NCBI RefSeq assembly: GCF_019351405.1
Contig: NZ_JAHWZX010000013.1
Coordinates: 1-64,000 of the forward strand
Direction of reading: 5' to 3'
DNA from: Stakelama flava
Lineage (GTDB): Bacteria; Pseudomonadota; Alphaproteobacteria; Sphingomonadales; Sphingomonadaceae
Length of the DNA: 64,000 nucleotides
Under the pieces are notes generated by a model, which saw only the letters and a program-made list of their open reading frames with translations, ran no database searches and was not told the DNA's origin. The position numbers and the translations under genes were made by a program. Positions 35,405 to 43,882 of the stretch are shown one piece after another. How positions within the stretch are numbered: position 1 is the stretch's first letter; every line of letters starts with the position of its first letter.

Positions 35405-36493
35405 TTACCAAGGTTTCGACCGGGCCACGGTGATACCACGAAGATCGTTCGGATATTTCCCGCTGACGCCAGTGTAGAAATGGTAAAGCACCCCATCATG
35501 ATGGACGAGCGAGGGCTTGTGCGCGAAATGCTCGTCAATGCTGCCCGGAGCGCCGATGTCAATCAGTGGTCCTGGCACCTTGTCGAAGTGATAGGGGGCA
35601 TTGCCGAGTGAGAGATATTCACGGCACTTACCGTCTTTTGCGCGACCGAAGTAGAAAAGCGACCATTCCCCGTTATGGGTATAGACCACCGGGTCGCTCG
35701 CGAACCACGAATCGCCCGAGCCGCCGGGTTCTCCGTTGCGAATGATCGGGTTGCCCGCATAGCGCGTCCAGCTTTTCAGGTCCTTCGACATGGCCAGCCC
35801 CGTCTGCTCCTTCCAGGGATTTCCCGTCGTTTTGGCGTTGTAGTAGAGCAGATAGGTGTCGCCATTCTTGACGATATACGGCTTGTACAAACCTCCGCGT
35901 TCCCAGTCGGCACCGTCTTCGGCGCGCAAAATGGGGTCGGTACGTTCCCAGTTCACCAGGTCCTCGCTCCAGGCAAGGCCGATCACGGCGGAGCCCTGCT
36001 CATAACCCGGATTGGGATAGGCGTGCCACGCCGCCAGATAGCGACCATCGACCTTGATCAGCCGCCCGGGCGAATACAGCTCATTCTCGCGAAGGATCGA
36101 TGCGCAGGAGATATTGTAACGGGTGATCGGATCGTCGGGATCGCGAGCCAGCATGATGCCTGCGCGTTTCCAATTGATCAGATCTTCCGAAACCGCGCGG
36201 CCCGTCTGATAGCCGGTGCCGTCCCATCCCGTGTACAGCAGGTTGAACTGCCCATCATGGTAGAACACGAACGGACAATCGACCGCCTTCTCGTCAAAGG
36301 CACCCGCTTCATACGACCCTTCAAGGACCAGCTTGCCATATTTATAAGGCGTTTCGTAAGGAGCGGCGGGATCGGCGCTTCCACCCGATGCCACCGCGCC
36401 ACGCATGCAACCGGCGACCAACGCCGCACCGCCAGCCATCGCCGAGCCCAAAACGAAGCGCCGCCGCGACTGCTGCAGGTTCGATATAGCCAT
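35405..36493 (-). CDS. GH43-like five-bladed propeller glycosidase, Tat lipoprotein
   Basis: A 362-aa protein whose start at 36493 is supported by GGGGAGGAC. The leader has a twin-arginine motif (SRRRFVLGS) and a lipobox LVAGC, so it is likely exported folded and lipid-anchored. The body is a five-bladed beta propeller of the GH43/GH117/GH130-like type: VDCPFVFYHDGQFNLLYTGW, GRYLAAWHAYPN, YKPYIVKNGDTYLLYYNAKT, DSWFASDPVVYTHNGEWSLF and HKPSLVHHDGVLYHFYTGVS, with an Asp or Lys-Pro turn per blade. The exact family and substrate cannot be fixed by eye. It is downstream of and codirectional with the GntR regulator. Confidence 0.75.
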   Translation of the reverse strand: MAISNLQQSRRRFVLGSAMAGGAALVAGCMRGAVASGGSADPAAPYETPYKYGKLVLEGSYEAGAFDEKAVDCPFVFYHDGQFNLLYTGWDGTGYQTGRAVSEDLINWKRAGIMLARDPDDPITRYNISCASILRENELYSPGRLIKVDGRYLAAWHAYPNPGYEQGSAVIGLAWSEDLVNWERTDPILRAEDGADWERGGLYKPYIVKNGDTYLLYYNAKTTGNPWKEQTGLAMSKDLKSWTRYAGNPIIRNGEPGGSGDSWFASDPVVYTHNGEWSLFYFGRAKDGKCREYLSLGNAPYHFDKVPGPLIDIGAPGSIDEHFAHKPSLVHHDGVLYHFYTGVSGKYPNDLRGITVARSKPW

Positions 36494-36616
36494 TATGTCC
36501 TCCCCAATACGTCTTTCAGGCACCCGCGGGGCCGTTCCCGCGGTTAAGGTCGATAAGGGGAACTGGTATCGACGGGCACGCTTTGCCTGCATTACCCGAT
36601 CCGTGGCCGCCCGGCC

Positions 36617-37354
36617 TCAGTCGCCCTTTGTATCGGTGGCTCGGTCGATCCGCTGGCGACCATGACCGATCGTGTTGCGCATGGCATCGCGGGCCGCGTC
36701 GCAGTCCCCCGCTTCGATGGCATCGACGATTCGCGCATGCAGACCGACGCTCTTTTCATGTTCGGCATCCTCATCAACCGGTGACGCCATGGTGAACGAC
36801 GCCACCAGCGCTGTTTCGATAACACCCGAGATCGATCGCATCAGACTGTTCCCCGATGCGTTCCCGATCACTTGGTGAAAGGCCAGATCGGCTTCAGCAA
36901 ATGCCATGCGACTGTCCCGTGCGTCGCGCATCGCCTCTACCCGCTTGCGTAACAGCGCGATCTGCTCAGGCGTTGCGCGCTGCGCTGCCAGTGCTGCTGC
37001 TTCCGGTTCGATTGCAAGCCGGATTTCAGTGAGGTCGCGTCGGAATTCAGTATTGAAACCGCTCGCCACGCGCCAGGAAAGCACGTCGGAGTCAAACATG
37101 TTCCAGTTCGCTTCGTCGAGCACCTTCGTGCCTACCCGCGTCTTGGAAACGATCAGACCCTTTGCGGTGAGGGTCTTGAGCACTTCGCGAAGCACGGTGC
37201 GCGATATGCCGAACCGTTCCAGAATATCCGCTTCGGGCGGAATCTTTGTTCCCGGCGGGTAAACGCCGGTGATGATATCTGCACCAAGGGCGCGAGCTAC
37301 CTGATCGTGGCTCGACAGCGTGGCGCCGGTATATCTCTGAAACTTGGATGACAT
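36617..37354 (-). CDS. GntR-family (FadR/FCD subgroup) transcription regulator
   Basis: 245 aa from ATG 37354 (AGGGG upstream); GTG 37438 or ATG 37426 would add about 25 residues. N-terminal winged helix with IPPEADILERFGISRTVLRE and GLIVSKTRVGTKV, then the FCD ligand domain with EIRLAIEPEAAALA, DLAFHQVIGNASGNS and HARIVDAIEAGDCDAA, the histidines of which are usually metal ligands. Such regulators answer to sugar acids in many glycan loci. It is the only regulator in the 41-kb sugar island, which makes it the best candidate for the AT-rich operator motif found at 17254, 25178, 31978 and 40275. Confidence 0.9.
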   Translation of the reverse strand: MSSKFQRYTGATLSSHDQVARALGADIITGVYPPGTKIPPEADILERFGISRTVLREVLKTLTAKGLIVSKTRVGTKVLDEANWNMFDSDVLSWRVASGFNTEFRRDLTEIRLAIEPEAAALAAQRATPEQIALLRKRVEAMRDARDSRMAFAEADLAFHQVIGNASGNSLMRSISGVIETALVASFTMASPVDEDAEHEKSVGLHARIVDAIEAGDCDAARDAMRNTIGHGRQRIDRATDTKGD

Positions 37355-37532
37355 TCTGACCAGCCCCTGTAGCTGTGGTTCGGGGGCGACCATCCCGGAT
37401 ACGGAGGAAAAATCGTCAGTGAACATAGGAAGGCTCACGAACCCGAATTAGTGACACGAATGCCATGCTACACAGACACCGACAGGTCATCCAATTTAAT
37501 CGTGGAAGCTGAACATGCTGCACGCGAAGGGT

Positions 37533-37562
37533 GGCGCCGCCCCGGTCTGGCGGAGCGGCGCC
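37533..37562 (-). terminator. Hairpin after TonB receptor gene
   Basis: GGCGCCGC (37533-37540) and GCGGCGCC (37555-37562) form a strong 8-bp stem with a 14-nt loop a few bases downstream of the receptor stop codon on the minus strand. No strong T-run follows, so termination is likely but not certain. Confidence 0.5.
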
Positions 37563-37567
37563 CTCGT

Positions 37568-40237
37568 TCAAAAGGTAAAACGGACGCCGGCCATAACCTG
37601 TCGGTCGTCGATCGAGATGTTGTTGGGCCGCGTTGTTTGATCAAAATAGGTGAATTCACGCGTACGAAGCAGATTGCTTCCCTCCAAAGTCAGAGTAACG
37701 TTCGGCGTGACGTCGTAGTTGATCGAAGCGTCCAGCCATCCATAGCCCTTGCGATAGATCGGAATGTTCTGGGACCCGCCGGCCGCCAGCGGCAGTCCGT
37801 ACAGACCGCTGAGATATTTCGAACGGTAGTTATACGCGACGCGGATCGACAGGCCGTACTTTTCATATAGTCCGCTGATGTTGAAGCTGCTCTTCGACAA
37901 ATTCGGGAGCGGCGTCGTATAGTTCGCGATCGCGCTCGGCGTACTGCTGTCGATATAGGTGTAGTTCGCCTGCACCCCGAACCCGTCAAAAGGCGCAGGA
38001 AGAAAATCGAAGAAGGTCTGCCCGCCTACCTCGACGCCCTTAATCTTCCCATCATCACCATTGGTCGGCTGGCTGATGACATAGTCGATGCCATTGATGA
38101 CCTGCCGGTTGGAACTGGTGAAGATGAAGCCCTTCACCTTGCGGTAGAATCCGGCAAGATACAGCGACCCCGTTGGCGAAAAATAATATTCCAGCGAGGC
38201 GTCCAGTTGGTCTGCTCGAAGCGGCTCCAGGTTCGGGTTGCCACCCGATCCCTGCCCCTGCGCCGGAACGAGTGTAAAGGCTGGCGAGAGCTGACTGAAA
38301 TTCGGGCGTGTCAGCGTTTGCGACGCCGCCAGGCGCAGTTGCAGTTCGTCCGTCAGGTGAAACCGCACGTTCGCGCTCGGCAGCACGCTGACATAGTCGT
38401 TATTATATGTCTGCGGCGTGATCGTCGTAACGCCGCCCACCGTCGAACGCTGGTTGCCATCGATATTCAGGCTTGTCTTGATGAAGCGGACGCCGACATT
38501 GCTGTCGAAGCGCAATCCGCTGTCCACCTTGAACAGCATTTCGGCATAACCGGCGACCGTCGTTTCGCTCATGTCATAGACGGACGCGGGGTCGACAGCC
38601 GGCGCGGCGCTTACGCCAAGGGCGTTGCGCACACCGTCGAAATCGTTGCGCAAGCTTGACGTTATCGCAGTGAAATATCCTTGCGGGAACGCCGGGTTGC
38701 TCTGGAAGAAATCGTCGAAAGGCATCGTTTCGAACAGCGAGGAATAGCCCGCTGCCGATGTGGTAGTCGACGGTTGGTAGAAGAACCGGATCGGCGTGAA
38801 GGCGGTATCCATCTTTTGAATACGCGCGCCGGTCTTGAATCCCGAGAGAAACGGGCTGTCGATCTCGAACTCGCCGTCCAGACGGCCCGCATAGGAATTT
38901 CCGGTATAGTGATTTTCACTACGAACCGTATAGCCCAGCGTATAGTTGTTGATGTCGGTCAGATCGATGCCGTCGAAGCTCATCGTCGGCGTCTTGCCGC
39001 TGAGGTCCAGCGTGGCGAGCGGGATCGTGACCTTCAGATCCTGTTCGGTGTAATACAGGTCGTTGGTCGAATGCTGATAGGTGAAATCGCCCGTCAGCCG
39101 CGCCGCGCCGCGATCCCAATCGAATCCGGCAGAATATTGTTGGTTTTTGTCATAGGTGTCGCGCGTTACGCCGAAGGTGGATGCGGATAGATTCTGGAAC
39201 GTGCCGCGCATGAAGTCGTCGGTGCCGTCGAACGTTTCGACGGACCCAGGAACCACCGACAGGCCATTGGAGGGGTTGTTGAGGCCTCGCTGCTGCTGAA
39301 TCGAGCGGAATTCCTGATACCCGGCCTGCGCATAGAATTCGAGTTCTGGAGTCGGCTTCCACTGAAAGGTTGCTCCAAGCCCGATGCGCCGACGCTTCCC
39401 GTCAATCAGCGGCTCATAATCGCCATTCGGGGTCACGATCGTACGTCCCGTGATCAAATCGTTGCGTTCGCTTGGCGCGCCGACCGCCTCGATATCCGAC
39501 CGGAAGGCGCGTTCCTGATAGGAGCCGCTAACCAGCAGGCCCATTTCCCCGGCACCAGTATTCCATTTATCGCTTATCAACAGCGATCCGAGTGGGCTGA
39601 CCTTATCGACCAGGTCCTGATAACGGCCGCGCAGACTTCCGCTGACAACAAACCCGTCCATGTCGAGCGGTCGGCGGGTACGCAGATCAATGACGCCGCC
39701 GATCCCGCCTTCGATCAGATCCGCAGTCGGCGTTTTGTACACATCCACTCCGGCAAGCTGTTCGGCCGGAAAGTCCTGCAGATTGTAGCCACGCCCGCCC
39801 CCGGCGGTAAAGATTTCGCGACCATCCAGCGTGGTCAGGACCTGACTGAGCCCGCGAATGGCGACCGAGCCGCCTTCGCCGCGATCGCGTGAAACCTGAA
39901 TACCCGAAATGCGCTGCAACGCTTCGGTCGTATTATTGTCGGGTAGCTTGCCGATATCGTCCGCTACGATCGAATCGACGATTGCGTCGGCATTGCGCTT
40001 GCGCGCCTGGGCGGACTGGAGGCTTGCACGGATACCGGTGACGACAATGTCGCTGGCCGCATCCGCTTGCGCCGGAGTGATCGTTTGATCTTGCGGAGTC
40101 TGGGTCTGTGCGTTCGCGACGCCATCAGCCGCTTTGGATGAGTTAGCGTCGCGATCGGCAGCGTGCGCCGGCAGCGCCCCGCTGGCTAGCAAAGCGACTA
40201 CTGCCACATCTGCAAATAAATTCCTTTGCACTGTCAT
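37568..40237 (-). CDS. TonB-dependent receptor, glycan/oligosaccharide type
   Basis: Outer-membrane receptor of 889 aa; ATG 40237 follows AGGAGAGGGTG and starts a signal peptide ending at AHAA. A TonB-box-like stretch (DIVVTGIRASL) precedes the plug with VDSIVADDIGKLPDNNTTEA, RISGIQVSRDRGEG and IRGLSQVLTTLDGR, typical of the sphingomonad sugar-receptor group. A 22-strand barrel ends with the aromatic C-terminus RFTF. There is no N-terminal STN signalling domain, unlike the receptor at 54088. With the rhamnosidases and galactosidases around it, import of rhamnose- or galactose-containing oligosaccharides is likely. Confidence 0.92.
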   Translation of the reverse strand: MTVQRNLFADVAVVALLASGALPAHAADRDANSSKAADGVANAQTQTPQDQTITPAQADAASDIVVTGIRASLQSAQARKRNADAIVDSIVADDIGKLPDNNTTEALQRISGIQVSRDRGEGGSVAIRGLSQVLTTLDGREIFTAGGGRGYNLQDFPAEQLAGVDVYKTPTADLIEGGIGGVIDLRTRRPLDMDGFVVSGSLRGRYQDLVDKVSPLGSLLISDKWNTGAGEMGLLVSGSYQERAFRSDIEAVGAPSERNDLITGRTIVTPNGDYEPLIDGKRRRIGLGATFQWKPTPELEFYAQAGYQEFRSIQQQRGLNNPSNGLSVVPGSVETFDGTDDFMRGTFQNLSASTFGVTRDTYDKNQQYSAGFDWDRGAARLTGDFTYQHSTNDLYYTEQDLKVTIPLATLDLSGKTPTMSFDGIDLTDINNYTLGYTVRSENHYTGNSYAGRLDGEFEIDSPFLSGFKTGARIQKMDTAFTPIRFFYQPSTTTSAAGYSSLFETMPFDDFFQSNPAFPQGYFTAITSSLRNDFDGVRNALGVSAAPAVDPASVYDMSETTVAGYAEMLFKVDSGLRFDSNVGVRFIKTSLNIDGNQRSTVGGVTTITPQTYNNDYVSVLPSANVRFHLTDELQLRLAASQTLTRPNFSQLSPAFTLVPAQGQGSGGNPNLEPLRADQLDASLEYYFSPTGSLYLAGFYRKVKGFIFTSSNRQVINGIDYVISQPTNGDDGKIKGVEVGGQTFFDFLPAPFDGFGVQANYTYIDSSTPSAIANYTTPLPNLSKSSFNISGLYEKYGLSIRVAYNYRSKYLSGLYGLPLAAGGSQNIPIYRKGYGWLDASINYDVTPNVTLTLEGSNLLRTREFTYFDQTTRPNNISIDDRQVMAGVRFTF

Positions 40238-40274
40238 CACCCTCTCCTGATGTATGTTTCTTGTCGTCGCTACG

Positions 40275-40294
40275 ATTAGTAATATTTTATACAT
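40275..40294. promoter_or_regulatory. Putative operator upstream of TonB receptor
   Basis: ATTAGTAATATTTTATACAT lies 38 bp upstream of the receptor start and just downstream of a TTGACG -35-like box on the minus strand, so it would cover the -10 region. It shares the TAGTnnTnnTnAT pattern with the other three island promoters. Confidence 0.4.
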
Positions 40295-40417
40295 CGTCAA
40301 GAGGGTCGCGATGCGCTCGTTTGAAAAGGGCGCTCTCGCAGGCGGCTGCGACAATGCCTCTACGCCAAGCGCCCAACTATGATCGAAGAAATCGACGGAT
40401 GAAGAGGTTGCAGAATG

Positions 40418-40730
40418 CTATAAGCAGCGCTGAATCACGGTTTCTACGGCCTTCCCAAGCCGTGGCGTTCCATGGCTAGCGCTACTTTGGCAAAAGGTGT
40501 TTGGGATGTCTGAGGAGGCTGCATCCGCATTGAGGGCAATGCCCCGGCGTTGAGCATGACAGGCGCTCAAGAATGGCCTGGCGCACTGTCGGCAAGGTGG
40601 GTTGCAGGCGCGGACCGAGGACTCTTTTTGAGCGAGCAGGAAGGCGTAGGCCACCATCGACATCAAGGCATGGCGGTGAAGTGCGGTCCAGGATCGGTCT
40701 TCGATAAGCGTGGCGTGGAGGCCGCCTTGT
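40418..40730 (-). pseudogene. IS701-like transposase C-terminal remnant
   Basis: The minus strand encodes LIEDRSWTALHRHALMSMVA followed by YAFLLAQK, matching the C-terminal motif (EGRSWxGLHRHALMxMxAYAFL) of IS701-family transposases, then a tail ending near NTFCQSSA. The rest of the transposase is not recognisable upstream. It has the same orientation as the IS701-like start at 1-159. Confidence 0.6.
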
Positions 40731-41286
40731 CAGCGTGATTTTCTGGCCTGCGACGCTTTACGGGGCGGCGCGGCGTTTGGCGATGGCGTCGATACTGAGC
40801 TATGCATCGAGTTCATCGATCATGTCGGGATCGAAATCTTTGCCGAAGCAGCCCTGATGCCACTTGGTGGCATCCTTGTGCTCGGAATGTTTGCGGTTGA
40901 ATAGCCGCTCCTCTGATCGTCGACAATTTCCGCCAGTGGCGGCTGCTCCTCTACCTGCCCGTGACCGCCAGGGGAACGCCGAGGATCGGCGTCCACCAAA
41001 CCGGCAGCAGATCAGCATTCAACTTGGGCGTAAAGCCCTTTGTCGCGGAGCCAGCGCCCCGGCCTTGCGCCGGCGGTGCCACGCCTGATACGCTCGACGG
41101 CCAGATATTCCGGCGGAAAAGCAGTCCGTGTTCTTCCGCGCCGACATCGAACAAAATAGAACATCGGTTGCATATGCACTTTGGACCAATGCGCCATCCT
41201 GACCATTTGCGGCGTCGGTGGCGTTTTATGGCCCGGGCAGAACCTGATATCTTAACGTAAGCAGCTATTGTGCAATGGAGAAGAAA
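40731..41286. other. Gene-poor stretch with unidentified decayed reading frames
   Basis: No intact gene is supported here. The minus strand has short open pieces such as ERLFNRKHSEHKDATKWHQG and TAFPPEYLAVERIRRG that look like protein but shift frame repeatedly. They are probably remains of an inserted element or a lost gene. I could not recognise a family. Confidence 0.4.
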
Positions 41287-41808
41287 ATGTCGCTCAGCTT
41301 CACCACCATTGTCTCGATCCTCACCCTCGGCGTTATTTCTGCCGCCGCACCGGCCTCTGCCGCCACCCTTCCCAAGGTGCCCAGCTGTCAGACGGTGGGA
41401 GGCGCGATCGAGGCGGCATTGTCAGGCCCTATCGAACGGGTGACGGACGATACTGCGGGCGCGCACGAAGCTGAAGGCCAATCCACCGGCGATCCGCTGC
41501 CCTATCATGTCCTGCGCGCCTGCTCGGTCTATGTTCCGGGGCATGAAATCCCGCTTGTCGTAACCTTCAATGCACCGGTCACAAAGCAATTCATCACGCT
41601 GCAAGTTCAGGTGGCAAAACATATGGGCCTGAATGCGCACCGGCTGGACGGCGGCGCCTATGGCGATTTTGCCTATCTTATCCCGCAGGTCGGAGGGGGA
41701 AATGCGACGGCCGCGTTGGTTGGCCCGGTCGACATATCGCTGACCACCTGGGCCGATACCCGGTCGGTTGAGGAGATGACGAAGAATCTGGTGGCCTTGT
41801 TGCGGTGA
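41287..41808 (+). CDS. Secreted protein of unknown function
   Basis: A 173-aa protein starting at ATG 41287, chosen because GGAG lies 6 bp upstream; an in-frame ATG four codons earlier is less well placed. The first 25 residues are a signal peptide (to ASAAT). The mature part has one Cys pair (PSCQ and RACS) and a beta-rich pattern; no family is recognised. It overlaps the next gene by GTGA, so the two are probably made together. Periplasmic location is the only safe inference. Confidence 0.65.
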   Translation: MSLSFTTIVSILTLGVISAAAPASAATLPKVPSCQTVGGAIEAALSGPIERVTDDTAGAHEAEGQSTGDPLPYHVLRACSVYVPGHEIPLVVTFNAPVTKQFITLQVQVAKHMGLNAHRLDGGAYGDFAYLIPQVGGGNATAALVGPVDISLTTWADTRSVEEMTKNLVALLR

Positions 41809-43715
41809 AGGGCTGCACGGCGCGTTCGCGGTTCCAAGCCTTGCGAGGAAGACATTCGTCTTTACCGCACGCGCTTATCCCGGCCCTCATCGCGCTGAAT
41901 GTGCCTATGGCGGCCGTCGCCGCGCCTCAGGACGTACCTGCGGTAAGCTATCCGGTCTTGCCCGATCATGTGAACGATCTGAAAAAAGCAATTCCCTCCA
42001 AATGGGCACAGGTCGCGCTTGCGCGCGGCGACCTGAATGACGATGGGCGGGCCGATGCCGCACTCCTGCTGCGCGACACTGATCCCGCGCTGAAGCTTGT
42101 TCGGGGCGGTGGCGCCTTCGACACCAACCCCTACCTGCTTGCGGTCTATTTCGCCGATCCGGGCGGCGGGTATCGCCGGGTGCTCGAAAATCACCGTTTG
42201 ATCCCAAGACATAGGTCCCGGGCCGTTGACGACGTGACGAATGGCGGGATCGCAATCGCAAACGGCAACCTTCAAATCTCGCTCGGCCTGTTCTCCGGCT
42301 CCAATTCCGGCATGGGCAACCGCAGCTTCACCTTTCGCTGGCGCAAAGGGGCTAATCTGCATTCCGGGCGCTTCCTTCTGACCGGATTCGACAGCATGGA
42401 GGTCAACCGCGCCGATGGCGGTGTGCTTTCCGACAGCTACGACTATCTGACGGGCAGAAAGAAGCACGGCGTCGGATCGATCGAAAAGGACGCGACGCGG
42501 TTCGCCTGGTCCGATCTTCCACGACACCGGCTTATCGGCCTGAACGAAGTCGGCGACGGAGGCGACTTCGACCCCGAGGCACCGCCTCCATTTCCGACAG
42601 ACGCATGGAACTGGGCCGACGCCGATACGGGGAAGGACGGAAGCAAGCCCGCATATCAGCAGACGCAGGCGCTTTGCGACTGGCTGCGCGACCTGCGCCC
42701 CCCGGCCAGCGAGACCCCCGGAATTTTCGGCGCGCCGCCTCCTGCCGGGGAGTGCGAATCCACCGCGCTCTATTATGGAATCGGAATGCCGCCCGATCCG
42801 GAGGCAGCGCGGTCCTGCGCCTTTTACGAGATCGGGAATTCCAATCTGGGGGATGACCCCTTTGCCGGCTTCGGTATGCTGATGATGATTTATGCGAACG
42901 GAAAAGGCGCTTCGCGGAACCTTGACCTGGCCACCGCGATGGCCTGCCGGGTGCCGGCCGGAAGCTCTCACGAAGTGGTGAGGCGCCTTCAGCATCTTCA
43001 GGCACTGAAGGCCGCATTGGAATCCAATAATCCAGTTGCAGTTGCACAGAATACTGGTTCTGAGAATCTTGTGAGCCCCCCTCTCGTCCAAGCAAATCCG
43101 TCGAAACCCTTTGACTTTTGTGACGATGCAATCAGCAATTTCGGAAACCTGCAATGCGCCAGCCTGAATGGTCAGATTGAAGACGCCCGCCGGCACGCCA
43201 CGCTGGATGCGCTGTCCGCAGACTGGCCAAAGGCTCGCAAGCTTGCTTTTCACAGCCTCCGTGACGCGATGAACAGCTTTGCAGGGGCAAGCGGGCAAAA
43301 GGAGGTGGACCTCACCGGCTCAGGCCGATCGCTGTTCATCATTCAGCGTACCGAAGAGGTCGAGAAGTCGTTTATCGCGATGCTCGACGCCTATCGGGCG
43401 GGAACATTTCAGCCCACAAAACCAGCGGCGGTCAAGCAGGCGGACGCGGCGTTGAACCGGCTCTATCGGCGGATCATGGCTGCAAGGATCGCAGCTGATA
43501 AGATCGGTCCCTGGCAGAATGCGGACAGCCTGCCGATGGTCAGCATAACCCATTCCGGCGTCCGGGAGGCACAGCGCGCCTGGCTCCGCTATCGCGACAG
43601 CTGGCAAGCCTTCGCGAATAATTATGATCCGCATCACCAGAAAGACGCTTTGCTCACCGCCCTGATCCGGCAAAGGATTGCCGTCCTTAAGGGGATATTG
43701 GTCAGCGAACACTGA
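41805..43715 (+). CDS. Secreted protein with LprI-like C-terminal domain
   Basis: A 636-aa protein starting at a GTG that overlaps the upstream stop. It has a hydrophobic leader up to AAVAAP. Residues 60-110 resemble an FG-GAP-like beta segment (RGDLNDDGRADAALLLRDTD). The centre has paired Cys in short alpha-helical Sel1-like stretches (PPPAGECESTALYYGIGM; ARSCAFYEIG). The last 200 residues fit the LprI/DUF1311 pattern (DFCDDAISNFGNLQCASL, ADAALNRLYRRIMA, GVREAQRAWLRYRDSW). LprI domains inhibit lysozymes in some bacteria. A periplasmic protective role is possible but not shown. Confidence 0.65.
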   Translation: MKGCTARSRFQALRGRHSSLPHALIPALIALNVPMAAVAAPQDVPAVSYPVLPDHVNDLKKAIPSKWAQVALARGDLNDDGRADAALLLRDTDPALKLVRGGGAFDTNPYLLAVYFADPGGGYRRVLENHRLIPRHRSRAVDDVTNGGIAIANGNLQISLGLFSGSNSGMGNRSFTFRWRKGANLHSGRFLLTGFDSMEVNRADGGVLSDSYDYLTGRKKHGVGSIEKDATRFAWSDLPRHRLIGLNEVGDGGDFDPEAPPPFPTDAWNWADADTGKDGSKPAYQQTQALCDWLRDLRPPASETPGIFGAPPPAGECESTALYYGIGMPPDPEAARSCAFYEIGNSNLGDDPFAGFGMLMMIYANGKGASRNLDLATAMACRVPAGSSHEVVRRLQHLQALKAALESNNPVAVAQNTGSENLVSPPLVQANPSKPFDFCDDAISNFGNLQCASLNGQIEDARRHATLDALSADWPKARKLAFHSLRDAMNSFAGASGQKEVDLTGSGRSLFIIQRTEEVEKSFIAMLDAYRAGTFQPTKPAAVKQADAALNRLYRRIMAARIAADKIGPWQNADSLPMVSITHSGVREAQRAWLRYRDSWQAFANNYDPHHQKDALLTALIRQRIAVLKGILVSEH

Positions 43716-43882
43716 CACACCGGCCGGGGGTCGGTGGGGGCGCCACCATTCCCGGCGCTTCTTCAGCGAAGGTGATTGTGTATCAAGGACCTGCCCCCGT
43801 GTCGGCACCCTCACTTCAACGCGTCGGAACGTGCAGGCTATGGAGATTGCTTCATCGCAGTCAGGCGTGTCGTCCAATCCTG

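Noticed and set aside
35390-35408. Small GC hairpin followed by TTTT between convergent esterase and GH43-like genes
   Set aside because: The stem is only 4-5 bp; too weak to call a terminator with confidence.
41862-43298. Minus-strand frame of about 478 codons
   Set aside because: Antisense to the LprI-like gene, whose frame has a signal peptide and conserved Cys pattern.
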